DNA of 44,320 nucleotides from Pseudolabrys sp. (GCA_022843325.1 JALHNV010000022.1:1-44320), one strand, 5' to 3'; shown: positions 1-7,767, numbered from the stretch's first letter. Program-made: numbers and translations. The notes: generated from the sequence alone by a model not told the origin.

Positions 1-218
1 GGGGCCGCAGCCCGCCGGACCGGCAGCGGTACCGCCTCGGCGCGCGCCGCGGGGGCGGCGACCGGTTTGGCCGGCGGGGTAACTGTGGTGTGGATGGCCG
101 GCCGGGTTCGGGGCAGGGGAACTTTCGCGTCGGTGGCCAAGGCGTCGCCGGCGCCGAGAACGCAAGCCGCGCCCAGCGTCAGTGACAGTCCGGTCCGGTT
201 CCAGTTGCTTGCGTTCAT
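1..218 (-). CDS. Exported protein, N-terminal fragment; probably soluble lytic murein transglycosylase
   Basis: The first 72 codons of a leftward gene run off the window edge. The ATG at 218 is followed by a signal peptide: a short polar start, the hydrophobic stretch LSLTLGAACVLGAG, and a probable cut after DALA. The exported part begins with a proline- and alanine-rich linker (VPLPRTRP and further PVAAPAARAE-type sequence). No catalytic domain is in the window. Soluble lytic transglycosylases of this bacterial group commonly begin with such a linker and, as I recall, lie divergent to dapA. The family call is therefore inferred from context and composition only. The protein should act in the periplasm. 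Confidence 0.6.
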   Translation of the reverse strand, partial: MNASNWNRTGLSLTLGAACVLGAGDALATDAKVPLPRTRPAIHTTVTPPAKPVAAPAARAEAVPLPVRRAAA

Positions 219-489
219 CGTGCCTTGATCGTCCCTGTTGCCTCGGCACGCGGCGATCCGGCCGAATCAAGACCTGCCGCGAAAGTCCCGCTTAGGGCAA
301 TTTCGTTGACGAAGGGATACCGCCACCCCTCAGCCCGAGCCAACCAAATCATACCCCGCAAGACAGGCAAAAGCGGGGCAAAAGCCGATTTTCGGTAGCC
401 AGGGTTAAGCGCCGCAGAGGGCTTTCATCGGCCCGGGCGAACCGATATTGATGGCCGGAGCAATTGCATCCTTCCCGGAGACCCGTGCC

Positions 490-1380
490 ATGACCGCCAA
501 GACGAGCTTTCGAGGCTCATTCACTGCCCTCGTCACGCCGTTCAAGAACGGCGCGGTCGATGAGAAAGCGTTCAGGGACCTGGTGGAGTGGCAGATCGGC
601 GAGGGCACCAATGGCCTGGTGCCGGTGGGCACCACCGGCGAAAGTCCGACGCTGACCCATGACGAGCACAAGCGCGTCGTCGAGTGGTGCATCGATCAGG
701 GCCGCGGCCGGGTCCCGGTGATCGCCGGTTCCGGCTCGAACTCGACCGCCGAGGCGATCGAATTGTCGCAGCATGCCGAGAAGGCCGGCGCCGACGCCGT
801 GCTGATCGTGACGCCTTATTACAACAAGCCGACCCAGGAAGGCATGTATCAGCACTTCAAGGCGATCAACGATGCCATCGGCATCCCGATCATCATCTAC
901 AATATTCCGCCGCGCTCGGTGATCGACATGTCGGTCGACACCATGAAGCGGCTTTACGCGCTGAAGAACATCGCCGGCGTCAAGGACGCGACCGCCAACA
1001 TGGTGCGGGTGTCGCAGCAGCGGGCCGAGATCGGACCCGACTTCAACCAGCTGTCGGGCGAAGACGGCACCTGTCTCGGTTTCATGGCACATGGCGGCCA
1101 TGGCTGTATTTCGGTGACCTCGAACGTGGCGCCGCGGCTGTGCGCCGAATTCCAGCGCGCCTGCCTGAAGGGCGACTACGCCGCCGCGCTCGCGATCCAG
1201 GACAAGCTGATGCCGCTGCACCAGCATCTGTTCGTCGAAACCAATCCGTCGCCGGCGAAATATGCGCTGTCGCTTCTCGGCAAGGTGTCCGACGAGGTGC
1301 GGCTGCCGATGGTCAAGCTGTCGGAGCAGTCGAAGGCGACCGTGCGTGCCGCGATGGTGCATGCTGGGCTGGTCAACTAG
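490..1380 (+). CDS. dapA: 4-hydroxy-tetrahydrodipicolinate synthase
   Basis: A class I aldolase that condenses pyruvate with aspartate semialdehyde, the first committed step to diaminopimelate and lysine in the cytoplasm. The 296-residue length is normal for the family. Visible residues are the GTTGES loop (47-52), the tyrosine pair at 110-111, Tyr137, Arg142 and the Schiff-base lysine Lys165 in GVKDAT. The ATG at 490 is preferred over an in-frame ATG at 448 because GGAG lies 10 bases upstream and the protein then begins at the usual place ([18 protein letters not shown]). About 270 bases separate it from the divergent gene on the left. mscL follows closely. Confidence 0.97.
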   Translation: MTAKTSFRGSFTALVTPFKNGAVDEKAFRDLVEWQIGEGTNGLVPVGTTGESPTLTHDEHKRVVEWCIDQGRGRVPVIAGSGSNSTAEAIELSQHAEKAGADAVLIVTPYYNKPTQEGMYQHFKAINDAIGIPIIIYNIPPRSVIDMSVDTMKRLYALKNIAGVKDATANMVRVSQQRAEIGPDFNQLSGEDGTCLGFMAHGGHGCISVTSNVAPRLCAEFQRACLKGDYAAALAIQDKLMPLHQHLFVETNPSPAKYALSLLGKVSDEVRLPMVKLSEQSKATVRAAMVHAGLVN

Positions 1381-1425
1381 GCTCGCTTTTCGATGGCGAT
1401 TCCAGGTTTGGCGGGGGTGAGACCG

Positions 1426-1857
1426 ATGCTCGAGGAATTCAAGAAATTCGCGTTGCGCGGCAATGTCGTCGACCTGGCGATTGGCGTCATCATCGGCGCG
1501 GCTTTCGGCAGCATCGTCTCGTCGCTGGTTGGCGACGTGATCATGCCGGTGATCGGCGCCATGACCGGCGGTCTGGATTTCTCCAACTACTTCCTGGCGC
1601 TGTCGTCGAAGGTCACGGCCGACACACTTGTTGAGGCAAAAAAACAAGGTGCGGTATTGGCTTATGGCAGCTTTCTCACAGTCTCCCTGAACTTCCTCAT
1701 CATCGCTTTTGTACTGTTCATGGTGATCCGCACGCTGAGCCGGCTGATCAAGAAAGAAGCCGAGAAAGCGCCGCCGGTGTCCAAGCAGGAATTGCTGCTG
1801 GCGGAAATCCGCGATCTGCTGAAGTCGCGCAACCCCGATCAATCGATCCCGGGATAG
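1426..1857 (+). CDS. mscL: Large-conductance mechanosensitive channel
   Basis: A 143-residue inner-membrane channel that opens on membrane stretch and releases solutes during hypo-osmotic shock. The N-terminal amphipathic helix ([20 protein letters not shown]) and the glycine/alanine-rich first membrane helix ([21 protein letters not shown]) are typical. A second hydrophobic helix lies near residues 78-100, and a charged C-terminal helix ends the protein. The ATG at 1426 is chosen because GGGGGTGAG directly precedes it and MscL proteins normally start MLEEFK. An in-frame ATG at 1393 has no ribosome site. It lies 45 bases after dapA and may be co-transcribed with it. Confidence 0.96.
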   Translation: MLEEFKKFALRGNVVDLAIGVIIGAAFGSIVSSLVGDVIMPVIGAMTGGLDFSNYFLALSSKVTADTLVEAKKQGAVLAYGSFLTVSLNFLIIAFVLFMVIRTLSRLIKKEAEKAPPVSKQELLLAEIRDLLKSRNPDQSIPG

Positions 1858-1892
1858 GGCGCATTTACCTGGCGATGCCTATATAAGACACC

Positions 1893-2366
1893 ATGGCTGC
1901 CACTCCGGAGCGCCGGTTCAAGGCCGTTGCCGAGAACCGCAAGGCGCGATTCAACTACGAAATAGGCGAAGTCTACGAGGCCGGGATCGTGCTCACCGGC
2001 AGCGAGGTCAAATCCTTGCGCCTCGGCAAGGCGACCATCGCCGAATCCTATGCCGACGCGCGAGACGGCGGCATCTGGCTGGTGAACGCCAATATCCCCG
2101 AATACCTCCAGGCGCACCGCTTCAACCATACGCCCAAACGGCCGCGCAAATTGCTGTTGCATCAGCGCCAGATCAACCGGCTCGCTGGGGCGATCGACCG
2201 CGAGGGCATGACCATCGTGCCGCTCAAGCTTTACTTTAACGAGAAGGGCCGCGCCAAGATCGAGATCGCGCTGGCACGCGGCAAGAAGCTCCATGACAAG
2301 CGCGAAACGCTCAAAAAACGGTCCTGGGACCGCGAGCGCAGCCGCGTGATGCGCGACAAGGGCTAA
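1893..2366 (+). CDS. smpB: SsrA-binding protein (trans-translation)
   Basis: SmpB binds tmRNA and delivers it to stalled ribosomes for rescue and tagging. The 157-residue protein has the beta-barrel core ([33 protein letters not shown]), the [13 protein letters not shown] segment and the basic C-terminal tail ([14 protein letters not shown]...) that enters the ribosome. The tmRNA gene itself is not in the window. No Shine-Dalgarno sequence precedes the ATG. Instead, CTATAT, a good alphaproteobacterial -10 element, ends 8 bases before it (1879-1884), so the mRNA may be nearly leaderless. Confidence 0.97.
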   Translation: MAATPERRFKAVAENRKARFNYEIGEVYEAGIVLTGSEVKSLRLGKATIAESYADARDGGIWLVNANIPEYLQAHRFNHTPKRPRKLLLHQRQINRLAGAIDREGMTIVPLKLYFNEKGRAKIEIALARGKKLHDKRETLKKRSWDRERSRVMRDKG

Positions 2367-2507
2367 AAGTTCCATCGGGTTCCGCCGCATTTTTTTGTGG
2401 TGGCGCTGCATCCGGCCCGCACCTCACTCCGTAGCTCCTAGTACTCGCCGCCGGTCGAGGTGTTTGGCCTCTCCGGCATGTGCGGACCATTGCAGGGAGC
2501 GACACTC

Positions 2508-3290
2508 ATGATGAAACAGGCAAAAATGCTGGCGATGGCCGGTGCGGTTGCATTCACCCCGGTGGCGGCGACGTCGGCGCAGGCTGCGTGGCTGATCGGA
2601 CTGGTCGACGGCAAGTCGATCGTCACCATCGATCCGGCCACCCGCAAGGTCACCGGCTCGGCCGATATCAAGGGCGCCACCATGCTGGTCGGTATCGACG
2701 TGCGGCCGGCCGATGGCATGGTCTATGGCGTCGCCAGCGACGGCGCGATCGTCACCATCGACCCGAAGACCGGGCAGGCCACGCCGAAGAGCAAGATGTC
2801 GGAAATGCTCAAGTCGGGCGTCACCGCCACGATTGACTTCAACCCCGTGCCGGACCGCCTGCGCGTGATGGGCTCGGACGGCACCAGCCTCCGCGTCAAT
2901 GTCGACGACGGCAAGGCCATCGTCGACGGCTCGCACAAGTTCAAGAACGGCGATGCCGCCGCCGGCAAAACGCCGCAGGTGATCGCCGGCTCCTACACCA
3001 ACTCGATGAAGGGCGCGAAGACGACGACGCTGTACAACATCGATGCCTCCGGCACGCTGCTGACCCAGGCGCCGCCGAACGAAGGCGTGCTCAACACCGT
3101 CGGTCCGCTCGGCATGACCGTATCCGGCCCGGTGGCTTTCAACATCGTCGCCGAAGGCGAGGCCAACAAGGCCTGGCTGGTCGCCGGCGGCGCCCTCTAT
3201 TCGATCGATCTGACCTCCGGCAAGGCGATGATGGCCGGCAAGATCGAGGGCCTGAAGGGCACCCTGACCGACATCGCCTGGATCGACTAA
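2508..3290 (+). CDS. Exported DUF4394-family protein
   Basis: A 260-residue protein with a signal peptide (MMKQAKMLAMAGAVAFTP then ATSAQA, cut near residue 26). It is followed by repeated beta-strand units built around I-D-P-x-T-x-x-V/A (TIDPATRKVTG, TIDPKTGQATP, SIDLTSGKAMM), which suggests a beta-propeller. The segment with FNPVPDRLRVMGSDGTSLRVN is characteristic of DUF4394, whose function is unknown to me. Mature protein should be periplasmic. The ATG at 2508 has AGGGAG eight bases upstream. An upstream in-frame ATG at 2460 would spoil the signal peptide. A possible terminator follows at 3319. Confidence 0.85.
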   Translation: MMKQAKMLAMAGAVAFTPVAATSAQAAWLIGLVDGKSIVTIDPATRKVTGSADIKGATMLVGIDVRPADGMVYGVASDGAIVTIDPKTGQATPKSKMSEMLKSGVTATIDFNPVPDRLRVMGSDGTSLRVNVDDGKAIVDGSHKFKNGDAAAGKTPQVIAGSYTNSMKGAKTTTLYNIDASGTLLTQAPPNEGVLNTVGPLGMTVSGPVAFNIVAEGEANKAWLVAGGALYSIDLTSGKAMMAGKIEGLKGTLTDIAWID

Positions 3291-3318
3291 TCCCAGCGAT
3301 CGTATCGACCAGCAACGG

Positions 3319-3355
3319 GGGCCGTACTAGCGTGCGGCCCTCGCTTGCGTTTGCG
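3319..3355 (+). terminator. Possible rho-independent terminator after the DUF4394 gene
   Basis: GGGCCGTAC (3319-3327) pairs with GTGCGGCCC (3332-3340) across the 4-base loop TAGC, with one G-T wobble. The following stretch is only moderately T-rich (TCGCTTGCGTTTG), so the call is tentative. Confidence 0.45.
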
Positions 3356-3377
3356 TCGCGATAGCGGAGGAGAGGGC

Positions 3378-4076
3378 ATGGCGGAACGTCTGATCGGGAT
3401 GGTGATTTTCTCGCGCCTGACCCCGCTTGACATGACCGGTCCGTACGAAGTGCTGGCGCGGTTGCCCAACACCAAGGTCCATCTGGTTGCCCATACGCTC
3501 GATCCCGTCACCACCGACCGCGGCATGCAGATCGTGCCGACCGTGACTTATGCCGATTGTCCGCCGCTCGACATCGTCATGGTGCCCGGCGGGCCCGGTC
3601 AGCAGGATCTCATGGAAGACGAGATCGTCCTTGGCTTCCTGCGCGCGCAGGCGGCCACCGCGCAATACGTCACCTCGGTGTGCACCGGGTCGCTGGTGCT
3701 CGGCGCCGCCGGCCTGCTCAAGGGCAAACGGGCCACCTGCCACTGGGCGTCGATCGAAAACCTGAGCTATCTGGGCGCCATTCCGGTGCGCGAACGCGTG
3801 GTTGTCGATGGCAATGTTGTCACCGGGGCGGGGGTCGCCTCTGGCATCGATTTCGCCCTCAGGCTGGCCGCGATCCTCGATGGCGAAACGGTCGCGCGCG
3901 AGATCCAGTTGCAGATCGAATATGACCCCGATCCGCCGTTCAATTCCGGTTCGCCGGCGACGGCGTCGGCGGAAACCGTCGCAACGCTGAAGCAGCGGCT
4001 GTCGAAGCTCGGCGAAGAACGCAAAACGCTGGCGATGCGGGCCGGCGCCCGGATCGGCACCGCACCCGCGCCTTAG
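3378..4076 (+). CDS. DJ-1/PfpI-family protein, isonitrile-hydratase-like
   Basis: A 232-residue cytoplasmic protein of the class I glutamine-amidotransferase-like fold. The nucleophile elbow is TSVCTGSLVLGAAGLL with Cys102, preceded by VMVPGGPG. The early acidic residue of the family falls near Glu24 in GPYEVLA. The sequence resembles InhA-type isonitrile hydratases, which turn isonitriles into N-substituted formamides, but members also include glyoxalase/deglycase-like enzymes and the substrate cannot be read here. The C-terminus adds a charged helix beyond the core. Start at 3378 is set by GGAGG seven bases upstream. It meets sodC tail to tail with a 4-base overlap. Confidence 0.87.
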   Translation: MAERLIGMVIFSRLTPLDMTGPYEVLARLPNTKVHLVAHTLDPVTTDRGMQIVPTVTYADCPPLDIVMVPGGPGQQDLMEDEIVLGFLRAQAATAQYVTSVCTGSLVLGAAGLLKGKRATCHWASIENLSYLGAIPVRERVVVDGNVVTGAGVASGIDFALRLAAILDGETVAREIQLQIEYDPDPPFNSGSPATASAETVATLKQRLSKLGEERKTLAMRAGARIGTAPAP

Positions 4077-4597
4077 GGCTGCGGGACCACGCCGCAGGCG
4101 ATACGGCCGCCGGCTTCGCCGGTCGGATCGGTTTTATAGTCGTCCTTGTCGGCGTGGATGATGAGCGCCGAGCCGTCGGCATCGTACAGCGAATTCGGCT
4201 TGCCCTTTTCCAGCGTCACGTTGGCATTCACCAGTTCGACGGTGAGGTCGCCGCTTTGCGGCACGTGCAGGTTCGGCATGTCGCCGGCATGCTGTCCCTC
4301 GGGCGACAGCATGCCGTGCTTCTTGCCGCTCGGATTGAAGTGACCGCCGGCCGACGTGAACGGCGCTTCGCATTTGCCGACGGCGTGAATGTGAAAGGCG
4401 TGCTCGCCCGGTTTCATGCCCTTGACCGACATATTGAACAAAACGCCATGAGCGGTCTGGGTCAGATTGGCTGAGCCCACTTCTTTGCCGTCGGTGCCTT
4501 TCAAGACGACACTCACGACCTGGGCGCTGGCCGGTACCGAGGCAGTGGCGAACAGGAGGGCGGCAAAGCCGCCGGCGGCGAGTCGTGCGCGATTCAT
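4073..4597 (-). CDS. sodC: Periplasmic Cu/Zn superoxide dismutase
   Basis: Converts superoxide to peroxide and oxygen in the periplasm. The 174-residue precursor has a signal peptide (FAALLFATASVPASA, cut after residue 25). All metal ligands are visible: His69 and His71 (HIH), bridging His86 (GGHFNP), His94, His103, Asp106 (HAGD) and His148. The Cys76-Cys168 disulfide pair (GKCEAP, RIACGVV) is intact. The ATG at 4597 has GGAG six bases upstream. A longer frame starting at 4705 adds an unlikely pre-signal extension. Its stop overlaps that of the DJ-1 gene by 4 bases. The VOC gene is divergent on the other side. Confidence 0.96.
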   Translation of the reverse strand: MNRARLAAGGFAALLFATASVPASAQVVSVVLKGTDGKEVGSANLTQTAHGVLFNMSVKGMKPGEHAFHIHAVGKCEAPFTSAGGHFNPSGKKHGMLSPEGQHAGDMPNLHVPQSGDLTVELVNANVTLEKGKPNSLYDADGSALIIHADKDDYKTDPTGEAGGRIACGVVPQP

Positions 4598-4615
4598 GAG
4601 GTGCTCCGGTGCAAA

Positions 4616-4632
4616 CCAGACGATGGGTCTGG
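4616..4632. promoter_or_regulatory. Inverted repeat beside a TATATAA box between sodC and the VOC gene
   Basis: CCAGAC (4616-4621) and GTCTGG (4627-4632) form a perfect 6-base inverted repeat with a 5-base centre, directly followed by TATATAA in the 106-bp divergent spacer. It could be an operator, or a hairpin in the sodC leader, where it would sit about 20-40 bases before the ATG. No good -35 element was identified on either strand. Confidence 0.3.
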
Positions 4633-4703
4633 TATATAACGCCCGAGAAGCACATTCGGACGGTCCTGCCGGAAGAGTTTTTTTCAAACAGTTCGGAGCG
4701 ATC

Positions 4704-5093
4704 ATGCTGCCGGTAAAACTCGATCATTGCGTCATCAAGATCACCGATTGGGAGCGATCCAACCGCTTCTACGCCGAGGTGATGGGCGCCGAGCTGGTCG
4801 AGCGCCCGGCCGGATGGGCCTACCGCTTCGGCGACAAGCAGTTGAATGTGCATGGCCCGGGTGTTTCGCCGGCCGAGGTCGCCCGGCTGCCGGTGCAGCC
4901 CGGCAACAGCGACCTCTGCTTCGAATGGGACGGACCGATCGCCGACGCGGTGGCGCATCTCGCTGCGCACGGCGTCGCCGTGGAGCGCGGGCCGATGGAG
5001 CGCTTCGGCGCCAAAGGGCCGGGCACGTCGGTTTACTTCCGCGATCCCGACGGATCGCTGATGGAGTTCATGTCGTATGGAGGCAACCGATGA
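4704..5093 (+). CDS. VOC (glyoxalase/bleomycin-resistance fold) metalloenzyme
   Basis: A 129-residue single-module vicinal-oxygen-chelate protein. It starts with LDHCVIKITDWERSNRFYAEVMGAEL and ends with SVYFRDPDGSLMEFMSY, the hallmark of the family. Candidate metal ligands are His8, His50 (LNVHGPG) and Glu121. It resembles the small group often labelled 'VOC family virulence protein', whose substrate is unknown to me. The start at 4704 has GGAG seven bases upstream. Its stop overlaps the next ATG (ATGA at 5090-5093), so translation with the peroxiredoxin is probably coupled. This suggests a shared role in dealing with reactive electrophiles or peroxides. Confidence 0.88.
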   Translation: MLPVKLDHCVIKITDWERSNRFYAEVMGAELVERPAGWAYRFGDKQLNVHGPGVSPAEVARLPVQPGNSDLCFEWDGPIADAVAHLAAHGVAVERGPMERFGAKGPGTSVYFRDPDGSLMEFMSYGGNR

Positions 5094-5668
5094 CCGAGGC
5101 CCCCGGCACCCATGATCCGATGGTGCTGCCGCCGAACATCCCGGTACCGCAGGATGACGGTGGCGCCCGTCATCTGGCCGGTCTGCGGCTGCCGGATCTG
5201 GCATTGCCGGCGACCGATGGATCGGCGGTCAATCTGGCCGCGCTCAAGGGGCGGACAGTGGTTTACATCTATCCGCGCACCGGCGTGCCCGGCGTCGATT
5301 TACCGGACGGCTGGAATGACATTCCCGGCGCCCGCGGCTGTACACCGCAATCCTGTTCATTCCGCGATCATTTCGGCGAACTCAAGCGGCTGGGCGTGGC
5401 GCAGTTATATGGCCTGTCGACGCAGGACAGCGCCTATCAGCAGGAAGCCGCGGCGCGGCTGCATCTGCCGTTCCCGATACTCTCCGACGAAAAACTGGTT
5501 CTCACAAAAGAGCTGAAGCTGCCGACATTCATCACCTCCGGCATGACGCTGCTCAAGCGCATGGCGCTCATCATCGACGACGGCGTCATCGCGAAGGCGT
5601 TCTATCCGGTGTTTCCGCCCGACAAGAACGCAGAAGAAGTGATCGCCTGGATTCAGGCGTCGAGATAA
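5090..5668 (+). CDS. Peroxiredoxin of the AhpC/TSA (BCP-like) class with an insertion before the catalytic cysteine
   Basis: A 192-residue thiol peroxidase expected to reduce peroxides in the cytoplasm. The thioredoxin-fold start VVYIYPRTGVPG (58-68) matches bacterioferritin-comigratory-protein peroxiredoxins. The usual PGCT is split, with about 15 residues inserted between PG (67-68) and GCTPQSCSFRDHF. Cys84 would be peroxidatic and Cys89 resolving (C-x4-C). The N-terminus (about 25 residues, proline-rich) is longer than in plain BCP. Start ATG overlaps the VOC stop, with GGAGG upstream. The 3' end overlaps the converging glycosylase gene by 16 bases. Confidence 0.88.
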   Translation: MTEAPGTHDPMVLPPNIPVPQDDGGARHLAGLRLPDLALPATDGSAVNLAALKGRTVVYIYPRTGVPGVDLPDGWNDIPGARGCTPQSCSFRDHFGELKRLGVAQLYGLSTQDSAYQQEAAARLHLPFPILSDEKLVLTKELKLPTFITSGMTLLKRMALIIDDGVIAKAFYPVFPPDKNAEEVIAWIQASR

Positions 5669-6333
5669 TTCCGGACGCTGGTGAAGACGTCGCGAAACAT
5701 CTCGGGTGTCAGCACGCCGGTATTGGTGTTGTAGCGCGAGCAATGATAGCTCGAGATCAACGCCAACTCGCCGAGCATGTGCTTGCCGCCATGCTTGAAC
5801 GGCGTCTTTGATTTCTTGGCCCCGAACGCGCTGACCACGCTGTAGTGCGCGATGGCGCCGAGCGCAATCATTACGCGCAAATTGGGCATTTCGCCGATGG
5901 TCGGCGTCAGAAAATCGCGGCAGGTGGCGATCTCAAGGGTGGTCGGCTTGTTTTCCGGCGGCACGCAGCGCACCGCGTTGGTGATGCGGCAGTCGATCAG
6001 CGTCAGGCTGTCGTCAGGCCGCGCCTCGAACTGGCCTGTGGCAAACCCAAAGCGCAGCAGCGTGTCGTACAGCAGCACGCCGGCGTAGTCCCCGGTGAAG
6101 GGGCGGCCGGTGCGGTTGGCACCTTGCAGGCCGGGCGCGAGGCCGACGATCAGCACGCGGGCGTCCGCCGGGCCGAAGGAGGGCACCGGTGCATTGAACC
6201 AGTCCGGATGCCTGGCCCGCGCGTCTTCGCGAAACGCCACCAGCCGCGGACAGCGCGGGCAGTCGCGCCCGGGCTTGGTGTCGGCTGGCGGCATGGCGCG
6301 AGGACCGCGGCTAGTTTTCGAACTCGTCGTCAT
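5653..6333 (-). CDS. Uracil-DNA glycosylase, family 5 (UdgB type)
   Basis: Removes uracil and related deaminated bases from DNA. The 226-residue protein has motif 1 as GLAPGLQGANRTGRPFTGD (about 64-82), a family-5 signature. The four iron-sulfur cluster cysteines are Cys25, Cys28 (CPRC), Cys123 and Cys138. The C-terminal motif SSYHCSRYNTNTG is in place. The start is uncertain: ATGs at 6342, 6333 and 6294 are all in frame. I use 6333, which has GGATG upstream but overlaps the end of the NYN gene by 23 bases. The start at 6294 avoids overlap but lacks a clear ribosome site. It is probably co-transcribed with the upstream NYN gene. Confidence 0.92.
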   Translation of the reverse strand: MTTSSKTSRGPRAMPPADTKPGRDCPRCPRLVAFREDARARHPDWFNAPVPSFGPADARVLIVGLAPGLQGANRTGRPFTGDYAGVLLYDTLLRFGFATGQFEARPDDSLTLIDCRITNAVRCVPPENKPTTLEIATCRDFLTPTIGEMPNLRVMIALGAIAHYSVVSAFGAKKSKTPFKHGGKHMLGELALISSYHCSRYNTNTGVLTPEMFRDVFTSVRNYLDA

Positions 6334-6982
6334 CGCCCGCATCCGGGCCGGCGCCGGTTTGCTGCGGTGACGAGGCCGGACGGCGCAGGAACTGCGGCGT
6401 ATGCGCGGCCTCGCGATTGTCGTCGCGCGGACGGGCGTCGCGCACCGGCCGCTCCGACGGATTGCGGCCGATCTTGCTCTGCAGCGTAATAATGTCGGTG
6501 AACACGTCGGCCTGGCGGCGCAATTCGTCGGCGATCATCGGCGGGTGGGTGGAGATGGTCGACACCACCGTGACGCGCACGCCCTTGCGTTGCACGGCCT
6601 CGACCAGCGACCGGAAGTCGCCGTCGCCCGAGAACAGCACCATGTGGTCGATGGTCCCGGCCATCTCCATGGCATCGACCGCGAGCTCGATGTCCATGTT
6701 GCCCTTGATCTTGCGGCGGCCGGTCTGGTCGACGAATTCCTTGGTCGCCTTGGTGACGACCGAATAGCCGTTGTAGTCCAGCCAGTCGATCAGCGGGCGA
6801 ATGGAGGAGTATTCCTGGTCTTCGATGATGGCGGTATAATAGAACGCCCGCAGCAGATAGCCGCGTGATTGAAATTCCGTCAGGAGTTTCTTGTAGTCGA
6901 TATCGATCCCGAGCGATTTGGCGGTGGCGTACAGATTGGCGCCATCGATAAACAAGGCGATTTTCTCACCGGGTACGGTCAT
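6311..6982 (-). CDS. NYN-domain protein (LabA/DUF88 family), predicted ribonuclease
   Basis: A 223-residue protein with a PIN-like NYN domain (about 7-170). Acidic residues that would bind metal are Asp13 (FIDGANLY), Asp97 and Asp103 (KGNMDIELAVDAM), and Asp120 and Asp122 (SGDGDF), so the nuclease site looks intact. The last 50 residues are a low-complexity tail rich in Arg, Pro, Asp and Gln, ending in DDDEFEN. Family members act on RNA, but targets for the LabA branch are mostly unknown. It is first in a leftward pair with the uracil-DNA glycosylase and diverges from rpoZ across 320 bases. Confidence 0.9.
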   Translation of the reverse strand: MTVPGEKIALFIDGANLYATAKSLGIDIDYKKLLTEFQSRGYLLRAFYYTAIIEDQEYSSIRPLIDWLDYNGYSVVTKATKEFVDQTGRRKIKGNMDIELAVDAMEMAGTIDHMVLFSGDGDFRSLVEAVQRKGVRVTVVSTISTHPPMIADELRRQADVFTDIITLQSKIGRNPSERPVRDARPRDDNREAAHTPQFLRRPASSPQQTGAGPDAGDDDEFEN

Positions 6983-7302
6983 GATTGCACTTTCAAACGT
7001 GGAAACGAATCAACGAGGTTGAATCCTTGCGCCCACGCGGACCCGGCGGTTGAGCCGGGGAGCGGCGGCAATGAAACTGTTTAAACAGAGCCTTGGTGGC
7101 ACCTTCGATCAAATCAGGGGTACCCGCGCAATCGCGCCTTAACCGATGAAATCCGTCTCGGCCGGCCCTTTTGCGATCATTGTCTCGAACTAACACCGGG
7201 TTGGGGCTAAACCAAGACAAAAAGTGGTTGTTTTTTCCGGGTGTAGGGGATACCTACCGGTGTAATTCCGGACAAAGTTCCATCTGAAGGAGTGCCGAGC
7301 CG
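6983..7302. other. 320-base divergent intergenic region between the NYN gene and rpoZ
   Basis: No coding frame or RNA gene is convincing here. It holds a perfect 12-base palindrome CTGTTTAAACAG (7077-7088), a small GC hairpin CCCGGC/GCCGGG just before it, and near rpoZ a ribosome site GAAGGAG about 10 bases before the ATG. Both promoters must lie here, but I could not find a -35/-10 pair with good spacing on either strand. Confidence 0.5.
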
Positions 7303-7698
7303 ATGGCCCGTGTCACCGTAGAAGATTGCATCGACAAAGTTGAGAACCGCTTCGATCTCGTCCTGCTGGCGAGCCACCGGGCGCGCATGGTGTCGTCCGG
7401 GGCCCAGATCACCGTCGATCGCGATAACGACAAGAATCCGGTCGTGGCGCTGCGCGAGATCGCGGAAACCACCGTGTCGCCGGGCGATCTGAAGGAAGAC
7501 CTGATCCACAGCCTGCAGAAATACGTCGAGGTCGACGAGCCCGAGCCCGAAGTGCCGCTGATCGGCGCCGGCTCCGGGGCGTCGGTCGATTCCGACGACA
7601 CCGAGGTCGTCGCCGACCGCATGACCGAGGAAGAGCTGCTCAAGGGCCTCGAAGGCCTGGCGCCGCCGGAAGAAGTGCCGGAAGACGACGCCGAATAG
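7303..7698 (+). CDS. rpoZ: RNA polymerase omega subunit
   Basis: The small subunit that helps assemble RNA polymerase and forms part of the ppGpp binding site in proteobacteria. At 131 residues it is at the long end of the usual alphaproteobacterial size. The conserved N-terminal region reads [20 protein letters not shown], then [12 protein letters not shown] and [12 protein letters not shown]. The C-terminal 50 residues are an acidic tail typical of alphaproteobacteria. It has its own strong terminator and is followed by the ppGpp synthetase/hydrolase gene, which fits its link to the stringent response. Confidence 0.98.
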   Translation: MARVTVEDCIDKVENRFDLVLLASHRARMVSSGAQITVDRDNDKNPVVALREIAETTVSPGDLKEDLIHSLQKYVEVDEPEPEVPLIGAGSGASVDSDDTEVVADRMTEEELLKGLEGLAPPEEVPEDDAE

Positions 7699-7729
7699 CG
7701 TTCAGTTCCGTTTCAGCATAATTCTGCAT

Positions 7730-7767
7730 AAAGGCCCGGCCAGCGCGCCGGGCCTTTGTCGTTTTTC
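7730..7767 (+). terminator. Rho-independent terminator after rpoZ
   Basis: AAAGGCCCGGC (7730-7740) pairs perfectly with GCCGGGCCTTT (7747-7757) around a 6-base loop, followed by GTCGTTTTT. This should end most rpoZ transcripts, so the following gene probably has its own promoter. Confidence 0.9.

Noticed and set aside
448..489. Upstream ATG for dapA at 448
   Set aside because: It adds 14 residues not seen in the family and lacks a ribosome site. The ATG at 490 has GGAG at proper distance.
2367..2400. Terminator after smpB at the seven-T run (CATTTTTTTG)
   Set aside because: No GC-rich stem precedes the T-run with proper pairing.
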